From NCBI GenBank assembly GCA_031262125.1, contig JAISII010000056.1:1-27739 (forward strand): a stretch of 27,739 bases of DNA, written 5' to 3'. This document shows positions 6,984-15,600 of this stretch, piece after piece (the stretch's first letter is position 1; every line of letters starts with the position of its first letter). This DNA is from Oscillospiraceae bacterium. Its GTDB lineage: Bacteria > Bacillota > Clostridia > Oscillospirales > Acutalibacteraceae. Under the pieces are notes generated by a model. The model saw only the letters and a program-made list of their open reading frames with translations, had not been told where the DNA came from and did no database searches. Both the position numbers and the translations under genes were made by a program.

Positions 6984-7877
6984 ATGCGTATATTTGTCAT
7001 TCATTCATTTAGCGATGTTCAAAGGGTTGATGAGATTGTTTCTCATATTCAGCAGCAATGCTTTAATGTGTCTATACTGAGGCTTGAAAATGATAGACAG
7101 TATTGGAAATCGATATCTAAATCGTTTATAAAGAGCAGCGATGCAATTCTTGTATGCGTTGGAGAAAAAACGCATCTTAGTACTAATATAGAATGGGAAG
7201 TAAACGAGGCGAAACGATTAGGACGCATTATTTATGTTATGAGACTGGCAGAAAATAATCAAGTTCCGTGTTCGCTATTTGGAAAGGACGAATTCTCCGG
7301 TGAAAAGATTCCTCTTTTTACATATAAATGTGAGATTGATTTTATACATGAAATGAATGGCTATGTTAATAATGAATATTTGCGTACTATTCTGTATCCT
7401 TCAGGTTTTGAAAGGGAAAAAGATCCCACACTTCTTGAACAATATAAACTAATGCTTGGCACATCGGAAACCCTTATTTCTCGGAGACAAGCACAAAACA
7501 ACATATATGTCGCTATCAATAGTATTCTTCTTCCGGCAATAAGTGCATTGGTTATTCTTAAAGAATTACTTTTCTTTGTTTTATCTTTTGCACTCGCCTT
7601 AGTTGGGATTATTATTTGCGTGTCTTGGGTGAACACGATTATAGCATATGGACAACTTAATTCGGCGAAATTTGATGTTATTAATGAGTTGGAAAAGAAA
7701 CTCGCCGCTTCGGTTTTTGATGCTGAATGGTCTGCACTCTCAAGAAAGTTCCAAAAGAAAAAATACAAATCTTTTACTGAACGTGAGAAAACAGTTCCGA
7801 AACTTTTTGCAATTATCTATGCGATGTTGTGCATAGTGTCTTTAGTTTTGTCATTTGTTTGGAAACTTTGGGGCTAA
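6984..7877 (+). CDS. TIR-like domain fused to SLATT/RipA-like membrane domain, candidate defence effector
   Basis: The 297-residue product has two parts. Residues 1-115 look like a TIR-like domain of the MTH538/ThsB kind (DUF1863): the start MRIFVIHSFSD, the central block SSDAILVCVGEKTHLS, then NIEWEVNEAKRLG with an acidic residue in the place of the TIR glutamate, and IIYVMRL. Residues 150-297 resemble the SLATT or RipA-type small membrane family. The YKLMLGTSETLISRRQ stretch precedes two hydrophobic segments (about 174-192 and 196-218), then comes the QLNSAKFDVINELEKKL amphipathic part, EW at 248-249, and a last membrane segment (272-293). SLATT domains are predicted membrane effectors in nucleotide-signalling defence systems, and TIR domains commonly consume NAD or make cyclic ADP-ribose signals. 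AGGAGG at 6974-6979 gives a strong start. No partner gene is adjacent. Function is inferred. Confidence 0.72.
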   Translation: MRIFVIHSFSDVQRVDEIVSHIQQQCFNVSILRLENDRQYWKSISKSFIKSSDAILVCVGEKTHLSTNIEWEVNEAKRLGRIIYVMRLAENNQVPCSLFGKDEFSGEKIPLFTYKCEIDFIHEMNGYVNNEYLRTILYPSGFEREKDPTLLEQYKLMLGTSETLISRRQAQNNIYVAINSILLPAISALVILKELLFFVLSFALALVGIIICVSWVNTIIAYGQLNSAKFDVINELEKKLAASVFDAEWSALSRKFQKKKYKSFTEREKTVPKLFAIIYAMLCIVSLVLSFVWKLWG

Positions 7878-7916
7878 GCTTATCATCGCTTCATCTTTTT
7901 ATATTCATCGTGCTGT

Positions 7917-8186
7917 GTGCTGCACCATTTGCAAACGCCTAAAACCTTTTTTTCGGAGGCTAACAGAGTTTTAAAGCCCGGCGGCATTTTAATTATCGGC
8001 GAACCATGGATGCCTGTGGTTGCCCGTCAATTTGCGGATTATATTGTTTCACCGCTGCTAAAAGCCGGGGATAACAAATTGTTTTCTCATAAACGGTTTA
8101 AGTCGCTTTTTATAAACAGCGGGTTTAAGATTGATAATGTTTACAAAAAAGGGTTTAAGCAGGTTGTCGCGGCGGCAAAAATTTAA
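7917..8186 (+). pseudogene. C-terminal remnant of a class I SAM-dependent methyltransferase
   Basis: The 89-codon frame reads like the second half of a methyltransferase type 11 protein. LHHLQTPKTFFSEANRVLKPGG matches the region after motif II with the classic RVLKPGG motif, and is followed by ILIIGEPW. The SAM-binding N-terminal half with the glycine-rich motif I is absent: the frame runs back only to the TAA of the preceding gene, through residues that do not look like the family. No ribosome site precedes the GTG at 7917. A decayed or recombined gene is the best reading, possibly cut when the upstream gene was inserted. A functional short protein is unlikely. Confidence 0.75.
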
Positions 8187-8442
8187 ACCGGCAGAAAATG
8201 CCACGCCGATGTTTATAACTTCGTTATGGACATAAGGATTTTTGTTGTTGCTTTATTTAAAAATCTACCCCCCGAAAGGCTAAAGGTCATAAAAATGCAG
8301 CTGGAACACATTGACCACGGTAACAACTTCGACTGGGTGTAAAACCTCCGAAAACTATGCCTCATACACAATCATTTTAGAACCCAACAATACATTTGCC
8401 ATTTGCATCAATATGCTCTTCACACCCGTTACATATGTTCAG
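8187..8442 (+). other. Degenerate intergenic stretch with gene debris
   Basis: This stretch has no intact gene. It contains a short GGCA/TGCC hairpin near 8192-8205 and the start of a second methyltransferase remnant at 8295. Beyond about 8370 I see no coding signal. The consensus promoter of the next operon begins at 8443. Confidence 0.6.
8295..8367 (+). pseudogene. N-terminal remnant of a second methyltransferase, frameshifted
   Basis: The ATG at 8295 opens MQLEHIDHGNNFDW and then hits a TAA at 8340 after one more codon. Shifting the frame at 8337-8340, where GTGT stands for what was probably a glycine codon, continues as KTSENYASY. Together this is the characteristic start of a family of clostridial SAM methyltransferases (KLEHIDxGNxFDWGKTSExYAKYR). 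Homology stops around 8367. A GAAAGG ribosome site (8274-8279) is still in place. The family differs from that of the 7917-8186 fragment, so two genes have decayed here. Confidence 0.65.
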
Positions 8443-8471
8443 TTGACAACGTAAAATGCTTTTGATATAAT
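8443..8471 (+). promoter_or_regulatory. Perfect-consensus housekeeping promoter of the Kdo operon
   Basis: TTGACA (8443-8448) and TATAAT (8466-8471) match both consensus boxes exactly with the optimal 17-base spacer. Transcription should start near 8478, leaving a leader of about 60 nt before the GTG at 8540. The 11-base direct repeat AAAATGCTTTT at 8453-8463 and 8483-8493 straddles the -10 box and may bind a regulator. Confidence 0.8.
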
Positions 8472-8539
8472 TACTATATAAAAAAATGCTTTTTTGACGT
8501 TTTGTAAGATATAATATTATACTGAGAGGGGTTAGAAGA

Positions 8540-9316
8540 GTGAATCCCGTAAAATCGTTAATTGCACGTCATCAAAATAAAACTTTAAAAAATTTCTATA
8601 AAACTAAATATGGACAAATAATCAAGAGCTTTAAGGACAAACATAAAGGTAAGCGGTGCTTTGTTTTGGGGAACGGTCCAAGCCTGTCTGCTGCCGATTT
8701 AAACCGTTTGAAGAGTGCTGACGAAATTACATTTGCTACAAACAGGGTGTTTAAAATTTTTGAGCAGACCGATTGGCGACCGACCTACTATGTTAGTGAA
8801 GATGAGTTGATTTTGAAGGACACTCAGGCAGATGTTAACAAAATGAAGGCTTTTGCAAAATTTGTGCCTATTCAGTTAAAGTATTATCACGATATTAATA
8901 TTGATGGTGCGGTTTATTTTAATTTGAATTATGACTCCGAAGACCGGTGCAAATATAACTTTTCGCCCGATTTTGCTGCAAAAGCCGAAGCTACCGGCAC
9001 GGTTACAATAACTTGCTTGCAGCTTGCAGCATATATGGGGTTTAGCGAAATTTATCTTTTGGGAGTAGACCATAATTTTAGTAAAATAATAGACGAAAAC
9101 GGCAACGAAATTATAGACAACACCGTTAAAGATTATTTTGTAGACGGCTATGATGATGACGTAAAAAGCCAAGTTGTTCACGATTTGGGAACTACCACAA
9201 AAGGCTACCAAAACGCTAAAAACTTTTGCGACGAAAACGGTATAAAGGTGTTTAATGCAACACGTGGAGGCAAACTTGAGGTGTTTAAACGAGCGGATTT
9301 CGATTCGCTGTTTTAA
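8540..9316 (+). CDS. MptE-like / GT42-like (DUF115 family) protein, candidate glycosyltransferase
   Basis: The 258-residue product belongs to the DUF115/MptE-like group. Its nucleotide-binding loop is VLGNGPSLS (42-50), with a second conserved block IYLLGVDHNFS (171-181) and the usual end GIKVFNATRGGKLEVF (234-249). Archaeal MptE transfers pyrophosphate to a pterin, but bacterial members in surface-polysaccharide loci are thought to be transferases. The GNGPSL start and the later histidine block recall the CMP-sialic-acid-using GT42 family. As first gene of a CMP-Kdo operon, it is a reasonable candidate for the enzyme that uses CMP-Kdo, or for a glycan-assembly enzyme; that is inference. The start is a GTG at 8540 with GAGAGGGG (8524-8531) upstream. 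There is no signal peptide or membrane segment. Confidence 0.75.
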   Translation: MNPVKSLIARHQNKTLKNFYKTKYGQIIKSFKDKHKGKRCFVLGNGPSLSAADLNRLKSADEITFATNRVFKIFEQTDWRPTYYVSEDELILKDTQADVNKMKAFAKFVPIQLKYYHDINIDGAVYFNLNYDSEDRCKYNFSPDFAAKAEATGTVTITCLQLAAYMGFSEIYLLGVDHNFSKIIDENGNEIIDNTVKDYFVDGYDDDVKSQVVHDLGTTTKGYQNAKNFCDENGIKVFNATRGGKLEVFKRADFDSLF

Positions 9317-9360
9317 GTGTATAGAAAACTATATTTAATTTAAAATGAGGATATTTAAAA

Positions 9361-10089
9361 ATGAAAATTGTATGTGTAATCCCTGCAAGAGGCGGCTCGA
9401 CCCGCTTTGGCAACAAGCCGCTTGCCGACATTAACAATCACCCTATGATTTGGTGGGTGCATAAACATTGCAAAGAAGTGCCGGTGTTCGACGAAGTTTT
9501 TATTGCAACCGACAGCGAGGAGATTAAATCAGTTTGCGAAAATTTCGGCGGCAAGGTTATTATGACCTCACAAGACCACGATACTGCTACCGAAAGGCTT
9601 TATGAAGTTTCGCAAAAGGTCGATGCACAACTGTATGTTATGGTAAACGGCGACGAACCCTGTTTGCAAGCCGATACTATTGTAAAATGCATACCCGATA
9701 ATCAGGATTTTTCCGAATTTTATGTGTCTAATTTAATGACCGATTTTAGCGACCCTGTTGAGGTTGTAGACAGCTCTAACTTAAAGATTGTTACAAACAA
9801 AGACGGTATAGCCTTGTTTATTTCTCGCAGCCCCATACCATACCCGAAAGGGCTGATGAACTATACGTACCATAAATTTGTGGGTGTAGGGGCTTTTACA
9901 AAAAAAGCACTGCAATTTTATCATGATACGCCAAGGGGCGAAATCGAAAAAATCGAAGAAAACGATTCCTTCCGCTTTATTGAAAACAGACAGGATATTT
10001 ATTATATTAACGCACATTGCAAATCACTTTCGGTAGATACTCCGAAAGATATTTTAAAAGTAAGCGAATACTTGAAGAGTGAAGTATAA
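9361..10089 (+). CDS. kdsB: 3-deoxy-manno-octulosonate cytidylyltransferase (CMP-Kdo synthetase)
   Basis: KdsB activates Kdo with CTP to form CMP-Kdo and pyrophosphate in the cytoplasm. The 242-residue product has the family's nucleotidyltransferase fold. IPARGGSTRFGNKPLAD (7-23) is the CTP-binding loop with its Arg and Lys, followed by DTATERL (74-80) and NGDEP (96-100), which correspond to SGTDR and QGDEP in well-studied KdsB. The departures from the enterobacterial sequence (RFGNKP for RLPGKP, NGDEP for QGDEP) place it in a divergent branch. A related CMP-ulosonate synthetase is possible, but the neighbours kdsA, kdsD and kdsC argue strongly for Kdo. GAGG at 9347-9350 precedes the ATG. It lies 44 bp after the MptE-like gene. 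Confidence 0.88.
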   Translation: MKIVCVIPARGGSTRFGNKPLADINNHPMIWWVHKHCKEVPVFDEVFIATDSEEIKSVCENFGGKVIMTSQDHDTATERLYEVSQKVDAQLYVMVNGDEPCLQADTIVKCIPDNQDFSEFYVSNLMTDFSDPVEVVDSSNLKIVTNKDGIALFISRSPIPYPKGLMNYTYHKFVGVGAFTKKALQFYHDTPRGEIEKIEENDSFRFIENRQDIYYINAHCKSLSVDTPKDILKVSEYLKSEV

Positions 10090-10117
10090 GAAGCAAAAAT
10101 TATGAGGTGGTACAAAA

Positions 10118-10888
10118 ATGTTTAAACTAATTGCTGGTCCTTGTGTTATCGAGAGCGAAGAAATGGTGCTTGATATCGCCGGAAAAATGAAGTCGATTAC
10201 CGAAAAATTGGGTGTACCTTACACGTTCAAAGCATCTTTCGACAAAGCAAACAGAACTTCCATTTTTGGCAAGCGTGGCCCCGGAATTGAAGACGGTTTG
10301 CGTGTTTTGCAAAAGGTTAAAGACACCTATAATTTGCCTGTCGCCACCGATATTCACGAGCCTTGGCAGGCAGAAATTGCTGCAAAAGTAGTGGATATTA
10401 TACAAATACCCGCATTTTTGTGCAGGCAGACCGACTTGCTTGTGGCTGCGGCAAAAACAGGCAAAATTGTAAACATTAAAAAAGCACAGTTTTTAGCCCC
10501 GTGGGATATGAAAAACTGTGTTCAAAAGGTTGCCGACAGCGGTAACCAAAATATTTATTTGTGCGAGCGGGGAACAAGCTTCGGCTATAATAATTTGGTT
10601 GTTGATATGACCGGCTTGGTAGAAATGAAAAAATTCGGTTACCCTGTGATATTTGACGCCACACACAGCGTGCAAAAACCCGGCGGCAAAGGCGATGCTA
10701 CAGGCGGCAATAGGGAATATGTAGAGTATTTGGCAAAGGCGGCAATAGCAGTTGGAGCAGACGGGTTATTCTTAGAAACACACCCAAACCCCGACAGTGC
10801 GTGGAGCGATGGCCCCAATATGGTTGTGCTGGCACAAATGGAAGATTTGCTGAAAAAACTTATTCAGGTTTACAACGCAGTGCATTAA
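10118..10888 (+). CDS. kdsA: 3-deoxy-8-phosphooctulonate synthase (Kdo-8-phosphate synthase), metal-dependent type
   Basis: KdsA condenses phosphoenolpyruvate with arabinose 5-phosphate to Kdo 8-phosphate in a TIM barrel. The 256-residue product closely follows the family: LIAGPCVIES at the start, FKASFDKANRTS, TDIHEPWQAE, IQIPAFLCRQTDLL, VNIKKAQFLAPWDM, ERGTSFGYNNLVVDM, DATHSVQ and LETHPNP. Cys9 in GPCVIES marks the metal-dependent class known from Aquifex, where this cysteine is a ligand; the E. coli type has Asn. The other expected ligands are His in DATHS, Glu in LETHP and Asp in the following SAWSDG stretch. GAGGTGG (10104-10110) gives a strong start. The gene is 28 bp behind kdsB. Confidence 0.96.
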   Translation: MFKLIAGPCVIESEEMVLDIAGKMKSITEKLGVPYTFKASFDKANRTSIFGKRGPGIEDGLRVLQKVKDTYNLPVATDIHEPWQAEIAAKVVDIIQIPAFLCRQTDLLVAAAKTGKIVNIKKAQFLAPWDMKNCVQKVADSGNQNIYLCERGTSFGYNNLVVDMTGLVEMKKFGYPVIFDATHSVQKPGGKGDATGGNREYVEYLAKAAIAVGADGLFLETHPNPDSAWSDGPNMVVLAQMEDLLKKLIQVYNAVH

Positions 10889-10950
10889 TGTTTTGTGTTG
10901 CTAAGTAAAACTTTTTTGAGGTTTAAGATAGAAAGGTGATTGTCATAAAA

Positions 10951-11925
10951 ATGGACAAAAATATTGATATAATTTGCGAAGGTAAACAGGTTTTTGACAC
11001 CGAAATAGAGGCACTTAATAATGCAAAGAACGCTATTGACAGCAGCTTTGTAAAAATAGTTGAGCTTATTGTGAACTGCACCGGCAAGGTTGTAATTACC
11101 GGTATGGGCAAACCCGGGCATATAGGCAAAAAAATTGCCGCTACAATGGCAAGCCTTGGTACGCCTTCGTTCTTTTTGCACCCTGCCGAAGCCCAGCATG
11201 GCGACTTAGGTATGCTTAGAGAAAACGATATTATAATAGCCTTCAGCTTTAGCGGAGAAAGCGAAGAAATAACTAAACTTATTACACCCATAAAGCTAAT
11301 TGGTGCAACCCTTGTTGGTGTTTCGGGCAATAAAAATTCTACACTTATCAAAAACTGCGATGTACCTTATGTTTTTCCGCAAATGAAGGAAGCTTGTTCA
11401 ATGAACCTTGCACCTACCTCCAGCACCACGGTAACATTGGCTTTTGGCGATGCTTTGGCTGTTTGTGCTTCTAAAATTTATGGTTTTAAAGAAAAAAATT
11501 ATGCACTTTTTCATCCGGCAGGGTCGCTGGGCAAAAAGTTACTTTACTCGGTTGGCGATTTAATGAAAACCGGTGCTGAAAACGCAGTTGTAAAATCAAA
11601 AACGAGCTTTAAAGACGCAATTGTAGAAATGAGCAGCAAGGCTTTGGGTATTATTAATATTGCAGAGCAAGACGAATTGCTGGGTATATTTACCGACGGT
11701 GATTTGCGTCGTGCTCTTAGCAAAGGCATTGATGTTTATAACGTGAAAATCGACGAACTGATGGTTAAAAACCCAATTACCGTAACGTCAAAATTGCTTG
11801 CAGTAGAGGCACTTAAATTAATGAACAGCAAGCATATTTCGGTTTTGCCCGTGGTTGACGACGGCAAACTTGCAGGAACCATTAGAATTAACGATATTAC
11901 CGCAATAGGAATTATTGCACAGTAA
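10951..11925 (+). CDS. kdsD: Arabinose-5-phosphate isomerase (KdsD/KpsF type)
   Basis: This enzyme interconverts ribulose 5-phosphate and arabinose 5-phosphate, the substrate of KdsA. From the ATG at 10951 the product has 324 residues. It contains a sugar-isomerase (SIS) domain with VVITGMGKPGHIGKKIA, HPAEAQHGDLGM and the phosphate-binding FSFSGESEE (98-106), then a pair of CBS domains from about residue 198 (first with LGIFTDGDLRRAL, second with MVKNPITVT and SVLPVVDDGKLAGTIRINDI). This is the normal KdsD/KpsF layout. A GTG at 10936 would add five codons, but it lies inside the ribosome site GAAAGGTGAT (10931-10940), which clearly serves the ATG at 10951. The symbol kpsF would fit equally well if the glycan is a capsule. 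Confidence 0.93.
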   Translation: MDKNIDIICEGKQVFDTEIEALNNAKNAIDSSFVKIVELIVNCTGKVVITGMGKPGHIGKKIAATMASLGTPSFFLHPAEAQHGDLGMLRENDIIIAFSFSGESEEITKLITPIKLIGATLVGVSGNKNSTLIKNCDVPYVFPQMKEACSMNLAPTSSTTVTLAFGDALAVCASKIYGFKEKNYALFHPAGSLGKKLLYSVGDLMKTGAENAVVKSKTSFKDAIVEMSSKALGIINIAEQDELLGIFTDGDLRRALSKGIDVYNVKIDELMVKNPITVTSKLLAVEALKLMNSKHISVLPVVDDGKLAGTIRINDITAIGIIAQ

Positions 11926-11952
11926 AAACTTTTAAAGGTATGGCGAAAACTG

Positions 11953-12456
11953 ATGAAAAAAATTTTTGATAAACAGCAAAACAAAAACATAAAAATGCTT
12001 GTTATGGATGTTGACGGAACTTTAACCGACGGCAGACTGTATTACGGCGGCGATGGCGAAGTTTTAAAAGCGTTCCATTCACGGGACGGTTATGGTCTTA
12101 TTCAGTGCGAAAATTTTGGAATAATTACCGCAATTATAACGGGAAGAACTTCTGAAATCGTTTTAAAACGTGCTAAGGATTTAAAAATTAACGAGGTTTA
12201 TCAAAATGTATCTAACAAAATAGAAGTACTTAAAGAGATTGCCTTTAGGCACGGCATTGATATGACGCAAATAGCCTATATTGGCGATGATTTGAACGAT
12301 GCCGAATGTATGTCTGCTTGCGGGCTTGCAGGTTGCCCGGCAGATGCCCACGACGATATTGCAGAAATTTGCGATTATGTTTGCGATGCAAACGGCGGGC
12401 AAGGTGCTGTTCGTGAGTTTTTAGATTATATTCTAAAAGAGTACAATGCAGGTTAA
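11953..12456 (+). CDS. kdsC: 3-deoxy-D-manno-octulosonate 8-phosphate phosphatase KdsC
   Basis: KdsC is a HAD-superfamily phosphatase of the cap-less C0 type that works as a tetramer and removes phosphate from Kdo 8-phosphate, giving free Kdo for KdsB. The 167-residue length fits. Motif I is MDVDGTLTDG with Asp19 and Asp21, motif II is the Thr/Ser in IITGRTS, Lys89 in SNK fills motif III, and motif IV is GDDLND (111-116). It lies 27 bp after kdsD, with a modest AAAGG site near 11933-11938 and a wide spacing. A nearer ATG at 11940 is out of frame and stops early. It is the last gene of the Kdo operon, before a strong terminator. Confidence 0.93.
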   Translation: MKKIFDKQQNKNIKMLVMDVDGTLTDGRLYYGGDGEVLKAFHSRDGYGLIQCENFGIITAIITGRTSEIVLKRAKDLKINEVYQNVSNKIEVLKEIAFRHGIDMTQIAYIGDDLNDAECMSACGLAGCPADAHDDIAEICDYVCDANGGQGAVREFLDYILKEYNAG

Positions 12457-12480
12457 CTAAAATTTAATTTATAAAAAATT

Positions 12481-12513
12481 ATCTCCCTTTTTTAAAAAAG
12501 AGGGAGATTTTTA
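12481..12513 (+). terminator. Strong intrinsic terminator of the Kdo operon
   Basis: ATCTCCCT (12481-12488) pairs with AGGGAGAT (12501-12508), and the stem extends through T/A pairs with one bulged G. It is followed by a T-run at 12508-12512 and preceded by an A-rich stretch, so it could act in both directions. It cleanly separates the Kdo operon from the cohesin/dockerin cluster. Confidence 0.88.
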
Positions 12514-12593
12514 ATGCAAAAAAATGCCGGTTTAAACTATTATAACGCTTGTGGTACGGGGGAAGTGTGGAGGTTTTCTCCCGAAAAAATTGC

Positions 12594-12622
12594 TTGCGTT
12601 TTTGTTGTGTATATGGTATAAT
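12594..12622 (+). promoter_or_regulatory. Promoter of the cohesin/dockerin cluster
   Basis: TTGCGT (12594-12599) and TATAAT (12617-12622) are 17 bases apart, and TGG directly before the -10 box makes it an extended -10 promoter. Transcription should start near 12629, leaving about 30 nt of leader that contains AGGAGG (12649-12654) for the ATG at 12661. No other clear promoter is visible before 22971, so the cluster may be one long operon. Confidence 0.7.
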
Positions 12623-12660
12623 TCATCTGTATATTTTTAACTGTTTTTAGGAGGATTATT

Positions 12661-15600
12661 ATGTTCAAAAAATTAGTCAGCATTATTTTAGCTGTTGCAA
12701 TGTTAGCTTCTTTGGCTGCAGTTGCACTTGTCAATGTTTCTGCCTTTTTTGATAACACATTTTTGGGCACAGGCTATTATCTAAACGAGTATTATTTCTA
12801 TATGCCCGATTCGTGGAAAGGTGTTAACAACCCTTTCTTTGACAATGCAGTCGGCAAAACCGACCCGTATACCGGAAAAACATATACCAAAGAAGAGCTT
12901 GAAGATATGGCAGATACAGCCTATGTTTGGTACAATGATGACCCGGGTTGGAGCCACATTAATAATAGAGAGTGGCCCGGAGCACCTTGTACAGCTACAA
13001 GCCACCCCAACATTTTCTATGTAACGGTTCCCACCACAGTTGGCAGAATTATGTTTAACAACGGTGTTATGGGCACAGATAAGACCGATTCTCTGCTTTT
13101 TAATGTTGCAACACAAACCGGCGATGTAGGCACACAATTGTATATGCCGGAAGGCAGCAACCCTGCCTTTGTTAACCCCGATTATCCGGAGGGTTTGGAG
13201 AGCGAAGTGTATGATGACGAAGGTAATTCGTTGGGTTACAACACATTCGATGGCATGATTTGTGTTCCGCAAGACTTTGAAGACGATGCACTTGATATGT
13301 TTGAATATATGTACCCCGATTTCCCTCACCCCAAATATTTAACAAAATGGTATTATTTCTATGGCGTTGAAAAAGACGCTAATGGTAGGGTTATTAATCC
13401 TACAGAAATTGGCAATGCTTCTTGGGGCACCACACCCGAGCCGGAAGGCTATGTTAAAACAGGCGATGTTGTTACGTTTGAATACAAAATTACTGTTCCC
13501 GAAAATTTTGCAATCGAAAATCTCGACACTCGTTTTTATTACAACCCTGCTGTTGTAAAACCTGCAAGCAAGACAGGCATAACCGAATCTAACTACCCGG
13601 CAGCAGATAATTCAAAAGCACCTATAGAGTGGGATATGCCGGAAGACGAACCGGGCGTAGTTTATATGAATGCTACAAGAGATTATAATCCCGATGCCCG
13701 ACATGGTGGCATAAACGCAACTTATAAAGAGATTATAGACGATTGGGGCGACAAAATTACTGTTCTTGATGAATATTGTGTGCCCGAGATGGTAGTTATA
13801 AAAATTGATATGCTTGCAATTGCCGACGGCGACCCCGGCTTGGGCTTTGCAGTATATGATATGGCAGCAGTTGAAGTTGACGAAGACGGCGAAACTGTTA
13901 AAGATGCAGAAGGCAACTCGATAGAACATTTGATTTTTGACAGCGGCAAATTTAACCAAGCTTATAAAGATGTTGTATATTACCCGAGTGATACGATATC
14001 TCTATCACCCCCTAAAACCCCGGTGCTAACTTTGGGCAGCTATATTATAGGCGACGTTAACCAAGACGGCAAAGTCGGCATCAGAGATGCTACTTTAATT
14101 CAAAAATATTTGGCACTAATGATTAGTTCAGGTGAAATAAATAAGCTTGCGGCAGACGTAGACGGCGACGGCAGTATAAACATTACCGATGTAATCACAA
14201 TGCAAAAATACCTTGCAAAAATATATACGGGCAACATAGGCACTGTTGTTGGCAGTGTGGTTGAAGAGGCCCCCGAAGAAGATTTTGAATATACCATAAG
14301 CAACGGCACTGCTACCATAACCGGCTACACAGGCAGTGCAAGTGTTTTAAACATACCAAGCACTTTGGGTGGTTATGCGGTAACCGAAATTGGTTATAGG
14401 ACATTTTATTATTGTGAAAGCTTATCAAACGTAACAATTCCCAACAGTGTAACAACAATTGTCGAATATGCATTTGAAGGTTGCTATAACTTAACAAGCA
14501 TAACAATACCAAACAGCGTAACCACAATTGGTAATGGAGCATTTTTACATTGCCGTAGCTTAACAAACATTGCAATCCCGAATAGTGTAACAATAATTAA
14601 CGATAATGCATTTGCTTCTTGCCGCAGCTTAACAAGTGTAACGATACCGTACAGTGTAACCACAATTGGCAAAAGTGCGTTTGATTCTTGCTACAACTTA
14701 ACAAGCATAACAATACCCGATAGTGTAACCTCAATTGGCGAATGGGCATTTTATCGTTGCAAAAACTTAACAGCAATTTATGTTGATAGCGAAAATGAAT
14801 ATTATTGCAGCAAAGACGGTGTTTTGTTTAATAAAGATAAAACTACGATTGTAAAATATCCGATGGGCAAAACGCAAACAACTTATACAATCCCCGATAG
14901 TGTAACCACAATTGGCAATCAGGCATTTATAGATTGCACTAGCTTAACAAGCATAACAATACCCGATAGTGTAAACACAATTGGCGGTAGTGCATTTAAT
15001 GGTTGCACAAGCTTAACAAGCGTAAAAATCCCCAACAGTGTAACCACAATTGGCAGTAGTGCATTTGGAAATTGCGACAGCTTAACAAGTGTAACAATAC
15101 CAAACAGTGTAACAACAATTAGCATCATGACATTTGCTTCTTGCGACAGCTTAACAAGCGTAACATTAGCCAACAGTGTAACCAACATTGAAGCTTGGGC
15201 ATTTGAAAATTGCTACAACTTAACAAGCATAACAATACCCAGAAGAGGAACCGGAATTGGCCATGAAGCATTAGCTAATTGTAACAACTTAACAATCTAT
15301 TGCTACCCCGACTCCTACGCCCAAACATATGCAATTAACAACGAGTTACCATATGTTCTTCTCGAACCCGAAATTACCGATTATGAATATGAAGTAAACT
15401 TTGACGGTGTTTCGGCTACAATAACCGGCTACACCGGCACAGGCGGCGATGTTGTTATTCCTGCCACCTTGGACGGTTATGCGGTAACCAGAATTGGCGA
15501 TTATGCTTTCTATTATTGCTCCTCACTGACGAGCATAACAATCCCGGTAGGCGTTACGAATATCGGCACTTGGGCATTTGGCAATTGTGCTTCACTGACT

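Noticed and set aside
8215..8230. ATAACTTCG stretch resembling a loxP arm
   Set aside because: The match breaks after about ten bases, no second arm exists, and it sits in degenerate DNA.
7917..8442. The two methyltransferase pieces as one split gene
   Set aside because: The N-terminal piece lies downstream of the C-terminal piece and they appear to belong to different families.
8494..8523. Second promoter TTGACG-N18-TATACT before the MptE-like gene
   Set aside because: Transcription would start inside or after the ribosome site; the perfect promoter at 8443-8471 is far better.
10936..10950. Upstream GTG start for kdsD
   Set aside because: The GTG lies within the ribosome binding sequence of the ATG at 10951.
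14400..15300. Regular ~69-bp repeats as a possible CRISPR array
   Set aside because: The repeats are in frame, coding, contiguous and degenerate, with no unique spacers; they are LRR_5 units.
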